A stretch of 34,052 bases of DNA from an uncultured Caulobacterales bacterium (GTDB lineage: Bacteria; Pseudomonadota; Alphaproteobacteria; Caulobacterales; Caulobacteraceae), in NCBI GenBank assembly GCA_903837135.1, contig CAILTK010000081.1, positions 1-34,052 of the forward strand, written 5' to 3'. Both the position numbers and the translations under genes were made by a program. A model generated the notes under the pieces. It did no database searches and was not told the DNA's origin. It worked only from the letters and a program-made list of their open reading frames with translations. Shown piece by piece: positions 16,249 through 24,835 of this stretch. Numbering within the stretch: the stretch's first letter is position 1; the number at the start of each line of letters is the position of its first letter.

Positions 16249-18369
16249 ATGCGCCTTCACGCCGTCCTGCTGTCCGCCTCCATCCTCGCCGCCGCCTTCG
16301 CGCCCGCGCATGGCGCACCCGAAGCAGCCAGCTGGACCCCGCCGGCCGATCCCTACCTCTGGCTCGAGGACGTCGGCGGCGCGCAGGCGATGGCCTGGGT
16401 CAAGGCCGAGAACGCCAAGACTCTGGGCGTGCTGGAGAAGGACCCGCGCTTCGAGGGTCTCTACGCGGACGCGCTCAGGATCGCCGAGGCCAAGGACAAG
16501 ATCCCGGCGCCCGAAATCCTCGACGGCCGGATCTACAACTTCTGGCAGGACGCCGACCATGTGCAGGGCCTCTGGCGCAGGACCAGCGTCGCCGACTACG
16601 CCAAACCGGCGCCCGCGTGGACCACGGTGATCGACGTCGACGCCCTGGCCAAGGCCGAGGGCAAGCACTGGGTCTGGGAAGGGGCCAACTGCCGCGAGCC
16701 CGAGGAGCGCGACTGCATCGTCAGCCTGTCGGACGGCGGCGAGGACGCGGTCACCGCCCGCGAGTTCGACCTTCAGACCGACGGCTTCGTCAAAGGCGGC
16801 TTCGTGCTTCCGACCTCCAAGCAGGACGTGACCTGGGAGGACAAGGATCATCTTTTGGTCGGCCGCGACTGGGGTCGCGGAACCATGACCGAGAGCGGCT
16901 ACGCCTACATCGTCAAGCGCGTCACCCGCGGCCAGCCGCTCGACCGGGCGGTCGAGGTGTTCCGGGGCAGTCCCAAGGACGTCGCGGTGCGGACGTTCGA
17001 GCTTCGCGACGGCGACGGCCGCCATGCCGTCTTCATCGACCAGGGCGTCAGCTTCTTCGAGAGCAAGGTGTTCATCCTCACCCCGTCGGGACCGAAGCCC
17101 GTCGGCCTGCCGCTGAAAGCCGCGCTGCACGGCATGGTCGACGGCCGGATCCTGGTCGAGCCCAAGCAGGACTGGACCGCGGGCGGCGCCACGTGGAAGG
17201 CCGGGACGCTGCTCGCGCTGGACCTCGACGCGGTGAAGGCCGATCCGGCGCATCTCAAGCCCAGGCTGGTCTATGCGCCGGGGCCGCGGGAATCGATCGA
17301 GGGCGTCGCCACCACCCGGCATCGCCTGCTTCTGACCACCTATGAGAACGTGCGCGGCCGGCTGACGGTCTATACGCCGACCGCCAACCGCGGCTGGACC
17401 CACATGCGGCTGGCCTTGCCCGACAACAGTTCGCTGGGCGTGGCGGCGGTCGACCCGCGCTCGGAGCGCGCCTTCGTCAGCGCCACCGGCTTTCTGTCCC
17501 CGACCACGCTCGACGCGCTGGACGCGGCCAGCGGCGTTCTGACGCCGACCAAGTCCCTGCCGGCCCGCTTCGACGCCGCGCGCGACGCGGTGGATCAGTA
17601 CGAGGCGGCCTCGAGCGACGGGACCAAGGTCCCCTACTTCGTCGTGCATCCCAAGGGCCTGAAGCTCGACGGGCTGAACCCGACCATCCTCTACGCCTAC
17701 GGCGGGTTCGAGGCGTCGATGACGCCGAACTACAACGCCCTGCTCGGCAAGCTGTGGCTGGAGCACGGCGGAGTCTATGTGCTGGCCAACATCCGCGGCG
17801 GCGGCGAATTCGGTCCCGCCTGGCACGAGGCGGGGCTGAAGACCAAGCGGCAGATCATCTATGACGACTTCGCCGCCGTGGCCAAGGATCTCACCGCCCG
17901 CAAGATCACCTCGCCGGCCAAGCTCGGCATCCAGGGCGGGTCGAACGGCGGCCTGCTGATGGGGGTCGAATTCACCCAGCATCCCGAACTCTGGCGCGCG
18001 GTCGACATCCAGGTGCCGCTGCTGGACATGGTCCGGTTCGAGAAGATCGCCGCGGGCGCCTCCTGGGTGGGCGAGTACGGCACGGTGCAGAACCCCGAGG
18101 AGCGCGCCTTCCTGCTGAAGATCTCGCCCTACAACAATCTGCACGCCGAGACCGCCTACCCGGAGCCCCTGATCTGGACCACCACCAAGGACGACCGGGT
18201 CGGGCCACAGCACGCCCGCAAGTTCGCCGCCCGCCTGGCCGAACTCAACAAGCCCTACCTCTACTACGAGGTGACCGAGGGCGGCCACGGCGCCGGCGCC
18301 AACCTCAAGGAGCGCGCCCGCACCTCGGCGCTGGAGTACGTCTATTTCACCCGCAAACTGATGGATTGA
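16249..18369 (+). CDS. Prolyl oligopeptidase family serine peptidase (S9A), exported
   Basis: This is a 706-residue protein. A signal peptide (about residues 1-22, ending AFAPAHG-AP) sends it to the periplasm. The N-terminal half is the seven-bladed propeller region of family S9A, beginning DPYLWLEDVGG. The C-terminal alpha/beta hydrolase carries the triad: Ser565 in GGSNGG, an Asp at 648-649 in TTKDDRVGPQH, and His680 in EGGHGAG. Such enzymes cleave short peptides after proline. The ATG at 16249 has GGGAG 6 bases upstream. The gene is convergent with the metallophosphoesterase and appears to be a single-gene unit. A 7-bp hairpin (CCGGCTT-CCC-AAGCCGG, 16192-16208) lies in its leader region. 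Confidence 0.94.
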   Translation: MRLHAVLLSASILAAAFAPAHGAPEAASWTPPADPYLWLEDVGGAQAMAWVKAENAKTLGVLEKDPRFEGLYADALRIAEAKDKIPAPEILDGRIYNFWQDADHVQGLWRRTSVADYAKPAPAWTTVIDVDALAKAEGKHWVWEGANCREPEERDCIVSLSDGGEDAVTAREFDLQTDGFVKGGFVLPTSKQDVTWEDKDHLLVGRDWGRGTMTESGYAYIVKRVTRGQPLDRAVEVFRGSPKDVAVRTFELRDGDGRHAVFIDQGVSFFESKVFILTPSGPKPVGLPLKAALHGMVDGRILVEPKQDWTAGGATWKAGTLLALDLDAVKADPAHLKPRLVYAPGPRESIEGVATTRHRLLLTTYENVRGRLTVYTPTANRGWTHMRLALPDNSSLGVAAVDPRSERAFVSATGFLSPTTLDALDAASGVLTPTKSLPARFDAARDAVDQYEAASSDGTKVPYFVVHPKGLKLDGLNPTILYAYGGFEASMTPNYNALLGKLWLEHGGVYVLANIRGGGEFGPAWHEAGLKTKRQIIYDDFAAVAKDLTARKITSPAKLGIQGGSNGGLLMGVEFTQHPELWRAVDIQVPLLDMVRFEKIAAGASWVGEYGTVQNPEERAFLLKISPYNNLHAETAYPEPLIWTTTKDDRVGPQHARKFAARLAELNKPYLYYEVTEGGHGAGANLKERARTSALEYVYFTRKLMD

Positions 18370-18403
18370 TCGTTTCGACCCGCCAGGCGCGTCGCGAGCT
18401 CCC

Positions 18404-19702
18404 CTACTTCGCCGCGGCGCAGGTTAGGGCGCGGCCGACGAGCGTGCAGCGGGCGACGAGCTTGCCGTCGAGGTCCTTGAACAGGCCGCTCCAGCCGGTC
18501 GGCCCTCGCTCCATGACGAAGTAGCCGTACTGCTGGAAGGTCAGGGTCTGAGCCTCCAGGCCGTCGATATAGACCTCACCCGCCTGCACCTTGGCCGGAT
18601 CGAAGGTTTCTCCGAGGTCGCCGCCGGTGCCAACCACCAGCTGGGCCGGGCGCGCGTCGCCGAAGTCGAAGCTGGCGAAATGGTGGATATGCCCCGACAG
18701 GATCAGCGACACCGCCGAAAGGTCCTTGCCGCGCGCCGCCAGCTGTTCGGTGCGGTTGATGCCGACGTTGAACACCCCGAGCGGCCCCAGGCCGAAGGCG
18801 GGCGCTTCGCCCCAGAAGGGGCGGTGGGTGAGGACCCAGTCGTCGTGGGTCGCCGCGCCATGCGGCAGGGCGGTGAGCTGGTGCTCCACATAGGCGAGCC
18901 CGGCAGGGGTCGCGACCCGATCCTCGGCGTCGGCGCTGTCGAGCACATGGATGGCGACCCCGCCGCCGAGCGGCACGGAGAACACCGGACTGCCGAGACT
19001 GCAGCGCGTGGGCAGGGGCGCCGCCTCGAGCAGGCGATCCCAGCCCTTTCCGCCGCGGTTGCAGGACTCGTGATTGCCGCGGGCGAACAGCCAGGGCGCG
19101 GCGGCGAGCAGGGGCTGGGCCGGATCGAAGAAGTCCGCCTGCCAGCTCGGCCAGATGTCGCCGTGCGGGGTGTCGGCGCACCCGACATAGTCGGCCGGGC
19201 AGGCGGTCTCCCGGTAGTAGTAGTCGCCGACGTGGATGACGAGGTCGGGCTTTTCGGCCGCCGCGCGGCGCATCACCGCCGCGAAGGGCCAGGCGCGCGG
19301 ATCGTTGCAGGCCTGAACCTTGTGGTCGTGGACGCGGCAACCCGTGTCGCCCATGACGACGATCCGGTTGATGTCGGCCGCCGGCGGCGGGGGCAGCATG
19401 CGCCCGCCGATCCTCGCCGTCCGGGTTTCCTTCGGCAGGACCAGGCTGCAGACCGTCTGCGGAAAGGCCGCCGGATCGGGCGCCGCGCGCACCCGCATCG
19501 GCCTGCGCTGGCCGTCGATCTCGGCGTCGGGGCAGGCGGAGCCCTCGACCACGGCGCGGGCCTCGGCGACGCCGCCGTCGATCAGCTGAACCCAGGCGGC
19601 CACGGGCTGGACCGGGGCCGGTTCGGCGTCCGCGGCGCCGGCGCTCAGGATCCCGACCGCGAGGGCGAGGCTCCTCCACGCCGTCAGCCGTCCTGCCGCC
19701 AT
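18404..19702 (-). CDS. Metallophosphoesterase, exported
   Basis: This is a 432-residue protein with an N-terminal signal peptide (MAAGRLTAWRSLALAVGILS..., cut near GAADA-EP). The calcineurin-like metal-site motifs are in order: GDTGCRV, HVGDYYYRE, GNHE, LTHRPFW and SGHIHHF. These supply the Asp, Asn and His ligands of the two-metal centre. The family hydrolyses phosphomono- or diesters; the natural substrate is unknown. Several Cys pairs in the catalytic part fit a periplasmic protein with disulfides. The start at 19702 is chosen because it puts the signal peptide at the very N-terminus; the frame stays open 63 bp further up. It is divergent from priA. Confidence 0.88.
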   Translation of the reverse strand: MAAGRLTAWRSLALAVGILSAGAADAEPAPVQPVAAWVQLIDGGVAEARAVVEGSACPDAEIDGQRRPMRVRAAPDPAAFPQTVCSLVLPKETRTARIGGRMLPPPPAADINRIVVMGDTGCRVHDHKVQACNDPRAWPFAAVMRRAAAEKPDLVIHVGDYYYRETACPADYVGCADTPHGDIWPSWQADFFDPAQPLLAAAPWLFARGNHESCNRGGKGWDRLLEAAPLPTRCSLGSPVFSVPLGGGVAIHVLDSADAEDRVATPAGLAYVEHQLTALPHGAATHDDWVLTHRPFWGEAPAFGLGPLGVFNVGINRTEQLAARGKDLSAVSLILSGHIHHFASFDFGDARPAQLVVGTGGDLGETFDPAKVQAGEVYIDGLEAQTLTFQQYGYFVMERGPTGWSGLFKDLDGKLVARCTLVGRALTCAAAK

Positions 19703-19823
19703 CGCGCCCTCGCTTGATTTACTTGCCAATCGGTGGCTCCAGACCCCACCTGTGCCAGATCGCACCGACGGGCGCCACCGCCGCCCGGCAGGGACAAACA
19801 GGGCTCATGACGAAAGCGTGGAG

Positions 19824-21995
19824 ATGAGCGGGCGCATCGCTTCGGTGCTGCTGCCCCTGCCGCTGCCGGAGGCGTTCGACTACGCCGTGCCGGAGGGCTG
19901 GACGCTGGCGGTCGGCGATCAGGTGGCGGCGCCGCTCGGCCCGCGCCTGCTGCGCGGCGTGGTCACCGCGCTTCGCGACGCGCGCGGGGACAACCGGCCG
20001 CTGAAGCCGCTCGCCGCGCGGCTCGACGAGGCGTCCCTGCCCGCCGGCACGGTGGCCTTCGTCGAATGGGCCGCCCGCTATGGCTGCCAGGCGCCCGGGG
20101 AGGCCCTGGCCATGGCCCTGCGCGGCGCCGGCCACGCCCCGCCCCGCCCGGACCGGCGGCTGGCCCTGACCGAGGCCCGTCCCGCCCGGATGACCCCCGC
20201 GCGCGAGCGGGTGATCGAGATGTTCGAACAGGCGGGCGCCGGCCTGCGTCCGGGCGAGGCGGCCGAACGCGCCGGAGTCTCCACCGGTGTGATCAAGGCC
20301 CTGACCGACGAGGGCGTGCTGGCCTGGCGCGAGACCCCGCCGGCCGAGCCGTTCGGCGACCCTGATCCCGCCCGGCCGGGCGCCGGGCTGAACCCCAGCC
20401 AGGCCGCCGCCGTCGAGGCCCTGGCGGCGATGATCGCCGAGGGCGGGTTCCAGGCGGCCCTGCTCGACGGAGTCACCGGCTCGGGCAAGACCGAGGTCTA
20501 TCTGGAGGCGGTGGCGTCGGTCCTGGCGGCCGATCCCGAGGCGCAGGTGCTGGTGCTGCTGCCCGAAATCGCCCTGACCCAGGCGGTGCTCGCCCGCTTC
20601 GAAGAGCGCTTCGGCGCCCAGCCCGGCGAATGGCATTCGGGGGTGGCGACTGGCCGTCGACGACAGGTGTGGGACGGGGTGGCGCAGGGCCGCTGCCGCA
20701 TCGTGGTGGGCGCCCGCTCGGCCCTGTTCCTGCCGTTTCGAACCCTACGCCTGGTGGTGGTCGACGAGGAGCACGACGGCTCGTTCAAACAGGAAGAGGG
20801 CTTCGTCTATCACGCCCGCGATCTGGCCGTGGCCCGGGCCAAGCTCGAAGGCGCCGCCGTGGTGCTGGCCTCCGCCACCCCCTCGCTCGAAAGCCTGTGG
20901 AACGCCGAACAGGGCCGCTATCGCTGGTTGCGGCTGAACCGGCGCCATGGCCGCGCGGTGCTGCCGGAGATCGGCCTGGTCGACCTGCGCGACACGCCGC
21001 CCGAAGCCGGGCGCTGGCTGTCGCCGCCGTTGGTCGCCGCCATGGCGCAGACCCTGGCGGCGGGCGAACAGTCCCTCTTGTTCCTGAATCGCCGGGGCTA
21101 TGCGCCGCTGGTGCTGTGCAAGGCCTGCGGCGAGCGGATGACCTCGCCCGATAGCCAGTCCTGGCTGGTGGAGCACCGCTATACCGGCCGCCTGGTGTGC
21201 CATCTGACCGGCTGGTCGATGCCCAAGCCCGAGGCCTGCCCGCACTGCGGCGCGAAGAACTCGCTGACCTCGATCGGCCCCGGCGTCGAACGGCTGGAGG
21301 AGGAGGCCCGGCGGCTGTTTCCCGAGGCCCGGATCGCGGTGTTCTCGTCCGACACCATCCCCGACGCCGACAGCGCCCGCGCCCTGGTGGCGGCGATGAC
21401 GGCGGGCGAGATCGACATCCTGGTGGCCACCCAGGCGGCGGCCAAGGGCCACAACTTCCCCAACCTCACCCTGGTCGGCGTGGTGGACGCCGACCTCGGC
21501 CTGCGCGGAGGCGACCTGCGGGCGGCCGAGCGCACCTTCCAGCTCCTGGCCCAGGCCACCGGCCGCGCCGGGCGGGCCGAGCGTTCCGGCCGGGCGCTGA
21601 TCCAGACCTATCAGCCCGACCATGCGGTGATGCAGGCGCTGAAACTGCGCGACCGCGACGCCTTCTTCGCCGCCGAGGGCGAGGCGCGCCAGGCGGCGGG
21701 CCTGCCGCCGTACGGCCGGCTGGCGGCGGTGATCCTGTCGAGCCCCGACGGCGAGGCCCTGGAGCGCTACGCCCGGGCCCTGGCGGCCGAAGCGCCCAAC
21801 GGCGAGGGGGTCGAGGTCTACGGTCCCGCCGACGCGCCGCTGGCCCTGGTGCGGGGACGCCGGCGCAAGCGTTTCCTGGTCCGCGCCGACCGCAGCGTCG
21901 ATCTGCAGGCCTATCTGACCACCTGGCGAGCGCGGGCCAAACCGCCCAACGCGGTGCGCGTGGACATCGACGTCGATCCTTATAGCTTCCTTTGA
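19824..21995 (+). CDS. priA: Primosomal protein N' (replication restart helicase)
   Basis: PriA is a 3'-5' superfamily-2 helicase that reloads the replisome at stalled forks. The 723-residue protein begins with the DNA-binding region (IASVLLPLPLPEAFDYAVPEG). The Walker A GVTGSGKTE is at about 216-224, the DEEH box follows in VVVDEEHDG, and the late helicase motif is QATGRAGRAE. The zinc insertion keeps CKAC (432, 435), one Cys at 459 and CPHC (472, 475), five of the eight cysteines of the E. coli type. The start at 19824 has a GGAG-type RBS and matches the family N-terminus; the frame is open 72 bp further upstream. An EAL gene follows about 50 bp downstream. Confidence 0.96.
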   Translation: MSGRIASVLLPLPLPEAFDYAVPEGWTLAVGDQVAAPLGPRLLRGVVTALRDARGDNRPLKPLAARLDEASLPAGTVAFVEWAARYGCQAPGEALAMALRGAGHAPPRPDRRLALTEARPARMTPARERVIEMFEQAGAGLRPGEAAERAGVSTGVIKALTDEGVLAWRETPPAEPFGDPDPARPGAGLNPSQAAAVEALAAMIAEGGFQAALLDGVTGSGKTEVYLEAVASVLAADPEAQVLVLLPEIALTQAVLARFEERFGAQPGEWHSGVATGRRRQVWDGVAQGRCRIVVGARSALFLPFRTLRLVVVDEEHDGSFKQEEGFVYHARDLAVARAKLEGAAVVLASATPSLESLWNAEQGRYRWLRLNRRHGRAVLPEIGLVDLRDTPPEAGRWLSPPLVAAMAQTLAAGEQSLLFLNRRGYAPLVLCKACGERMTSPDSQSWLVEHRYTGRLVCHLTGWSMPKPEACPHCGAKNSLTSIGPGVERLEEEARRLFPEARIAVFSSDTIPDADSARALVAAMTAGEIDILVATQAAAKGHNFPNLTLVGVVDADLGLRGGDLRAAERTFQLLAQATGRAGRAERSGRALIQTYQPDHAVMQALKLRDRDAFFAAEGEARQAAGLPPYGRLAAVILSSPDGEALERYARALAAEAPNGEGVEVYGPADAPLALVRGRRRKRFLVRADRSVDLQAYLTTWRARAKPPNAVRVDIDVDPYSFL

Positions 21996-22046
21996 TTCAC
22001 CAAGTTGACTCGGGAATTTGTTCAGCTTTGCCATGTAGAAAGCGGC

Positions 22047-22880
22047 ATGGAAGGGCTGGAGCGCCAAATGGGTCACCTCGCCGAGCCGGCCGCGGACCAC
22101 TGTGACGCGGGCGGCGCGGCGGCGCCGGGCGCCATCTTCCCCGTGCCGATCACCATGGCGTTCCAGCCGATCATCGACACGCACACCGGCAAGGTTTTCG
22201 CGCACGAGGCCCTTGTGCGCGGCGTGGGCGGCGCTCCGGCCGGCGAGGTGCTCTCGCACGTGACCCCCGGCAACCGATGGGCCTTCGACCTGGACACCCG
22301 GCTGACCGCCATCCAGCTCGCCGACCGGTTGGGCCTGACCCTGCCCGGCGAGACCGCCCTCCTGTCGATCAACTTCCTGCCCAACGCGGTGGATGATCCG
22401 GAGCGGAGCATTCAGCCGGTGCTGCAGATGGCGGAGGCGGCCGGCCTGGCTCCGGGGCGCATCGTGTTCGAATTCACCGAGCACGAACCGATCGACCCGG
22501 CGCACCTGCAGGCTATTCTGAGGACCTATCGCGGCATGGGCTTCCACACCGCCATCGACGACTTCGGCGCCGGCTATTCGGGCCTGAGCCTGTTGTCACG
22601 CTTCCAGCCCGATCTCCTGAAGCTCGACATGGGGCTGATCCGCTGCATCGACCTCGACCGCGTCAAGCGGACCATGGCCGGCCATCTGGTGCGGATGGCG
22701 GCCGACCTCGGCGTCGGCGTCGTCGCCGAAGGCATAGAGACCGTCGGAGAGTACGAGGTGATGTGCGACCTCGGCGTGACCCTGCTACAGGGCTATCTGT
22801 TCGCCAAGCCGGCCTTGGAGGCCTTCGCCATCCCGAACCGGCCGGACGGCGAGACCCGGAAGCAAGCCCAGGCGGCGTAG
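22047..22880 (+). CDS. Stand-alone EAL domain protein, c-di-GMP phosphodiesterase
   Basis: This is a 277-residue protein from the ATG at 22047; a TTG at 22005 would add 14 residues. After a short Ala-rich leader it is one EAL domain. The catalytic set is intact: AHEALVR (the E of EAL), Asn in SINFLPN, Glu in EFTEHE, the paired Asp in DDFGAGYSGL, Lys in LLKLDMGLIR, Glu in AEGIET, and Gln in QGYLFAKP. It should hydrolyse c-di-GMP to pGpG. No sensor, GGDEF or membrane segment is attached, so input must come from expression or a partner. It follows priA by about 50 bp and could be read from the same mRNA. Downstream is a non-coding stretch and then a low-GC gene pair. Confidence 0.92.
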   Translation: MEGLERQMGHLAEPAADHCDAGGAAAPGAIFPVPITMAFQPIIDTHTGKVFAHEALVRGVGGAPAGEVLSHVTPGNRWAFDLDTRLTAIQLADRLGLTLPGETALLSINFLPNAVDDPERSIQPVLQMAEAAGLAPGRIVFEFTEHEPIDPAHLQAILRTYRGMGFHTAIDDFGAGYSGLSLLSRFQPDLLKLDMGLIRCIDLDRVKRTMAGHLVRMAADLGVGVVAEGIETVGEYEVMCDLGVTLLQGYLFAKPALEAFAIPNRPDGETRKQAQAA

Positions 22881-23166
22881 GGCTGGTCAAGCAGGCCATG
22901 GCCGGGCCGACGGAATCCGATCGGCGCATGCGCGCGACCTTCGCTCTGGCACGACTTCGCTCGAAGGTCGGCGCCAGCCCTTCGGTACGCGCTCCAGTAG
23001 ATCTCGCTGGCGGTTTGCTCGTCTCGGGCTTTCGCCCGAAAAACTTGTAGCGCGACGCTTCGCGTGCGTTTGCGGGGCGGCCTATACGCATTGCCACGTA
23101 CGGCATATTTATTCAATACATAATGAAGCTGGTTCATATTACTTCAATTGTCGAAGTCCAGACATT
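22881..23166. other. Intergenic stretch with hairpins, no gene recognised
   Basis: There are 286 bp between the EAL gene and the low-GC gene pair. The left part is GC-rich and holds a 9-bp-stem inverted repeat (arms 22935-22943 and 22962-22970) and a tight hairpin TCGGGC-TTTC-GCCCGA (23024-23039). From about 23100 the sequence turns AT-rich, marking the edge of the islet. A CATAAT at 23119 resembles a -10 box, but no -35 at proper spacing is seen. Open minus-strand frames here run antisense into the EAL gene and match no family I know. Confidence 0.5.
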
Positions 23167-23388
23167 GTGGAGCCTGCTTTGATACCCTCACCTACAGATC
23201 CGCGGTGGGCCCAAGTCTTGGGTGGAAGCCGAAATCCGAGTTTCACCACCCTGGCCACACGTCTGGCGGTCACCCGCTTGCGACGTGAAGTAGCCGACCG
23301 CACGAAGACGTTGGCTCAAGCGGCGACCGAGTTTCATCGCTTTTTCGTCGACAATGCATTCGCCGCAGGCGACGCCAACGCTCTTTGA
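23167..23388 (+). CDS. Small protein of unknown function (73 aa)
   Basis: The 73-residue product has no membrane segment or signal peptide. Its middle is a likely long helix rich in Arg/Ala/Leu (LATRLAVTRLRREVADRTKTLAQAATEFHRFF) after a short WAQVLGGSRNPSF lead. I do not recognise a family. The start is either the GTG at 23167 or, perhaps better, a TTG at 23179 with GGAG six bases before it. It ends 24 bp before the 328-residue gene and is co-oriented, so the two probably form an operon. Codon use is less GC-biased than in all other genes of the window. Confidence 0.6.
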   Translation: MEPALIPSPTDPRWAQVLGGSRNPSFTTLATRLAVTRLRREVADRTKTLAQAATEFHRFFVDNAFAAGDANAL

Positions 23389-23412
23389 TTATTTCGTTCG
23401 AGGGATTATACG

Positions 23413-24399
23413 ATGAGAAATCTGTTCATTTCGCTTTCGGAAACTGCTGAATTAATAGAATCGGGCTTGGTACTCTTCATATCTGGCTCGGAGGCATCCC
23501 TCGGAAAGCTGCCGAAAGGGCGTTGGATCGGCGGCACCACCGCCTATTTCATGTGCGATGAAGGCGGCGTTTGTCGTGACGATAAACTGTTTTGTACGGT
23601 GTTCGACGAAGCGATCGATTGCAGGACGGCGATCATTCCTGCCGATCAGATTTCCCGTCTTACGCGCGAGCGATTCGCGCATGGCTTCGCCTGCATTGTC
23701 GCACCTGCATTTAGCACGACCCATCAGCGCTATGCGGTGGAGGGGCCTGGTCTGCCGAACTTGTACACTCAACCCGTGTTCGGTTGGGTTGCTGGCGTTC
23801 ACCTGGATCAAGTCGGTAAACAGACCCCCAAAATCTTCGATGGCTGTTCCGGAAAGAGCGAAGAGGACGGCTTGGCGACACTTTGGATCGAACTCCCGAA
23901 GAACTTGGGCGCCGATCTCGACATAGTCAATCTATTCACGGCGGGTGAGGGCGATGAGATTTCGTTTCCGACTGAGGGATTCGTTGTCGACGACTGCACA
24001 ATCAACGGGCAGACCGTCAATTTCTCCAAATACGTGACTGCTAGAAATCTTGATCAGAGCCTGCCACTCGTTGCGGACTATGCCGGAGCCATGATCAACG
24101 TCTCCGTCCGCAAGGTCGACGAGGAGTCCGGAAAAGTCTCCCTCTACGCACCCGTCGTGCCGGGGATAACGTACCGGATGGCGAAGGCGGCGCCAAATTC
24201 GGCGGAAGCTTATTCTCTCGCGGGTAAAGACGGCGATCCCTCTCAGATGATGTCTTGCAACTGTATTCTCAACTACCTTTACTCCAATCTGGAGGGACGT
24301 TCGGCTGGCGGCTTCGTGGGGCCCGTCACGTTCGGTGAGTTCGCTTATATACTTCTCAACCAGACTCTTTCTCGTCTGAAGATCGCCCCTATTCACTGA
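23413..24399 (+). CDS. Uncharacterised protein with FIST_C-like ending (328 aa)
   Basis: This soluble-looking 328-residue protein has no signal peptide. The N-terminus has a patterned stretch LFISGSEASLGKLPKGRWIGG followed by TTAYFM. The C-terminal 50 residues (MSCNCILNYLY, GGFVGPVTFGEFAY, LLNQTLSRL) resemble the end of FIST_C ligand-sensing domains (conserved Cys, GF-GE, NQT). This is a by-eye inference. I recall similar proteins labelled only as domains of unknown function. A good RBS, GAGGG, is 8 bases before the ATG. It follows the 73-residue gene by 24 bp. Base composition is lower in GC than its neighbours (21 of 60 bases at 23401-23460), suggesting acquisition by transfer. Confidence 0.7.
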   Translation: MRNLFISLSETAELIESGLVLFISGSEASLGKLPKGRWIGGTTAYFMCDEGGVCRDDKLFCTVFDEAIDCRTAIIPADQISRLTRERFAHGFACIVAPAFSTTHQRYAVEGPGLPNLYTQPVFGWVAGVHLDQVGKQTPKIFDGCSGKSEEDGLATLWIELPKNLGADLDIVNLFTAGEGDEISFPTEGFVVDDCTINGQTVNFSKYVTARNLDQSLPLVADYAGAMINVSVRKVDEESGKVSLYAPVVPGITYRMAKAAPNSAEAYSLAGKDGDPSQMMSCNCILNYLYSNLEGRSAGGFVGPVTFGEFAYILLNQTLSRLKIAPIH

Positions 24400-24421
24400 T
24401 CGGCCGAGCGACCCATCGGGC

Positions 24422-24449
24422 TTGGCTTTCCGAATCTGGAGAGTAGACT
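24422..24449 (+). promoter_or_regulatory. Possible promoter of the VOC/nucleosidase operon
   Basis: TTGGCT and TAGACT are separated by 16 bp. Each matches 4 of 6 consensus bases. The -10 ends 28 bp before the ATG at 24478, and a strong purine RBS (AGGGGGG) lies in between. The site is in the gap after the low-GC gene pair. Confidence 0.4.
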
Positions 24450-24477
24450 GGCGAAAGCTTCTCAGGGGGGAAATGTC

Positions 24478-24834
24478 ATGGCTATCACCGGCATTGGCGG
24501 CGTGTTCTTCCGCGCCAAGGATTCCGACGCCCTGCTCCAGTGGTACAAGGAGCACCTCGGGGTCACCATGCAGGGTTATGAGCCTTGGCAGCAGGCCGCG
24601 GGCCCGACCGTGTTCCAGCCGTTCGCCGGCGACACCGATTACTGGCCCGACAGCAAGCAGTGGATGATCAACTTCCGGGTCGACGATCTGGACTCATTCT
24701 TATCCAAGCTGCGCGACGCCGGGATCGCGGTGAAGACCGACCCCGCCTGGGACAGCCCGGAGACGGGCCGGTTCGCGCGCATCCACGACCCTGAAGGCAA
24801 TCCGATCGAGCTCTGGGAGCCGCCGGTCGATTAG
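24478..24834 (+). CDS. VOC-family (glyoxalase/bleomycin resistance fold) protein
   Basis: This is a 118-residue single-unit VOC protein with paired beta-alpha-beta-beta-beta modules. The first module runs ITGIGGVFFRAKDSDALLQWYKEHLG; the second has INFRVDDLDSFLSKLRDAGI and ends in the metal-side signature IHDPEGNPIELWEP. The final Glu of IELWEP is a usual metal ligand; the first-module ligand His is not evident (GVFF). It may therefore be a non-enzymatic binder or use other ligands. The strong RBS AGGGGGG lies before the ATG. The next gene begins one base after its stop, so the two are co-translated. Confidence 0.88.
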   Translation: MAITGIGGVFFRAKDSDALLQWYKEHLGVTMQGYEPWQQAAGPTVFQPFAGDTDYWPDSKQWMINFRVDDLDSFLSKLRDAGIAVKTDPAWDSPETGRFARIHDPEGNPIELWEPPVD

Positions 24835-24835
24835 G

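Noticed and set aside
16123-18288. Open frame of 721 codons on the minus strand opposite the prolyl oligopeptidase gene
   Set aside because: It is the antisense shadow of a real gene with signal peptide and catalytic triad. High GC leaves few stop codons in this frame, and its translation is low-complexity Gly/Arg/Val/Asp-rich with no family motif.
20745-22547. Open frame of 600 codons on the minus strand opposite priA and the EAL gene
   Set aside because: It is antisense to two genes with complete motifs and has no start context or recognisable domain.
23024-23039. Hairpin TCGGGC-TTTC-GCCCGA as an intrinsic terminator
   Set aside because: On the plus strand it is followed by A rather than T, and on the minus strand the T-run comes before the stem, so it fits neither direction.
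23091-23124. TTGCCA with CATAAT as a promoter for the low-GC gene pair
   Set aside because: The spacing between the two boxes is 22 bp, too long for a sigma-70 promoter. The CATAAT alone is common in AT-rich DNA.
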